DNA of 15,666 nt, taken from assembly GCF_000234665.1 (NCBI RefSeq), contig NW_003946842.1, positions 2,501 through 18,166 on the forward strand, in the 5' to 3' direction. The notes under the pieces are model-generated. The model was not told the origin of the DNA, ran no database searches, and was given only the letters and a program-made list of their open reading frames with translations. The DNA is from Leishmania mexicana MHOM/GT/2001/U1103 (lineage: Eukaryota; Euglenozoa; Kinetoplastea; Trypanosomatida; Trypanosomatidae). Numbering within the stretch: position 1 is the stretch's first letter; every line of letters starts with the position of its first letter. Below, piece after piece: positions 15,627 through 15,666 of the stretch. Position numbers and translations under genes: made by a program.

Positions 15627-15666
15627 CTATGCGCACAAGTTGAATTACCATTCAAACAAGTTATGT

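Larger units (their letters stand above)
14040..15666. other. Maxicircle divergent (non-coding) region, partial
   Basis: After the ND5 stop no frame of a recognisable protein remains to the window end. The stretch is A+T-rich and layered: two good guide RNAs at 14071-14138; unremarkable A+T DNA at 14140-14385; a 32-bp tandem repeat at 14386-15132; a short G+C-richer unique segment at 15133-15180 (CTTGGAGTCGGTCGTACTGG); microsatellites at 15221-15440; a 46-nt palindrome; and a unique tail with a repeated AATAAGTCA motif. In trypanosomatids this region is fast evolving, lies between ND5 and the 12S rRNA, and is thought to hold replication and transcription control sites. The 12S rRNA is not reached. 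Confidence 0.93.

Noticed and set aside
1..15666. tRNA genes or nuclear mitochondrial insertion
   Set aside because: I saw no cloverleaf-like sequence, and trypanosomatids import all mitochondrial tRNAs. Open frames, intact editing domains and matching guides argue for functional maxicircle DNA rather than a decayed nuclear copy.

Overview
The window is a large part of a kinetoplastid mitochondrial maxicircle (kinetoplast DNA). Four things show this. TGA is read as tryptophan in every conserved gene. The proteins are extremely rich in F, L, C and Y. The order MURF5-ND7-COIII-CYb-A6-ND2(MURF1)-CR3-ND1-COII-MURF2-COI-CR4-ND4-ND3(CR5)-RPS12-ND5 is the trypanosomatid order. Purine-rich, T-poor blocks mark RNA-editing cryptogenes. 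Editing of ND7, COIII and CYb is confined mainly to 5' ends, COII has the classic internal frameshift, and A6 is edited only in its 5' part. That pattern fits the Leishmania/Crithidia/Leptomonas group (Leishmaniinae) rather than Trypanosoma brucei, where several of these genes are pan-edited. I cannot name the species.

Layout. 1-24 is the edge of the ND9 cryptogene (minus). 25-315 is MURF5 (minus). 377-4464 holds ND7, COIII, CYb and A6 (plus), with a ~240-bp TATATT hexamer array between CYb and A6. 4466-6828 holds ND2 (minus), the CR3 cryptogene (plus) and ND1 (minus). COII and MURF2 (plus) run from 6834 to 8530. COI is minus, 8521-10170. CR4 (minus) is a C-rich block on the given strand. ND4 is 10508-11821. 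ND3/CR5 (minus) and RPS12 (plus) are pan-edited cryptogenes. ND5 is 12267-14039. The divergent, non-coding region starts at 14040. It holds a 32-bp tandem repeat with about 22 full copies, A+T microsatellites, an (ACAAAC)5 run and a 46-nt near-perfect palindrome, and it runs off the window end. The rRNAs and ND8 are not in the window, and I saw no tRNA gene.

The genes encode core membrane subunits of complexes I, III, IV and V plus two mitoribosomal proteins. Most mRNAs need U insertion or deletion to become translatable.

The main discovery is a set of guide RNAs read directly from the sequence: a cis guide for COII overlapping its own stop codon; a guide in the ND4 leader that uses all 12 purines of the MURF2 pre-edited block and ends by creating an AUG; and two convergent guides just after ND5, one for ND7 and one for CYb. 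The ND7 guide specifies exactly the six U's that protein conservation says are missing from ND7, even though the unedited ND7 frame is open. A simple ORF call for ND7 would therefore be wrong.
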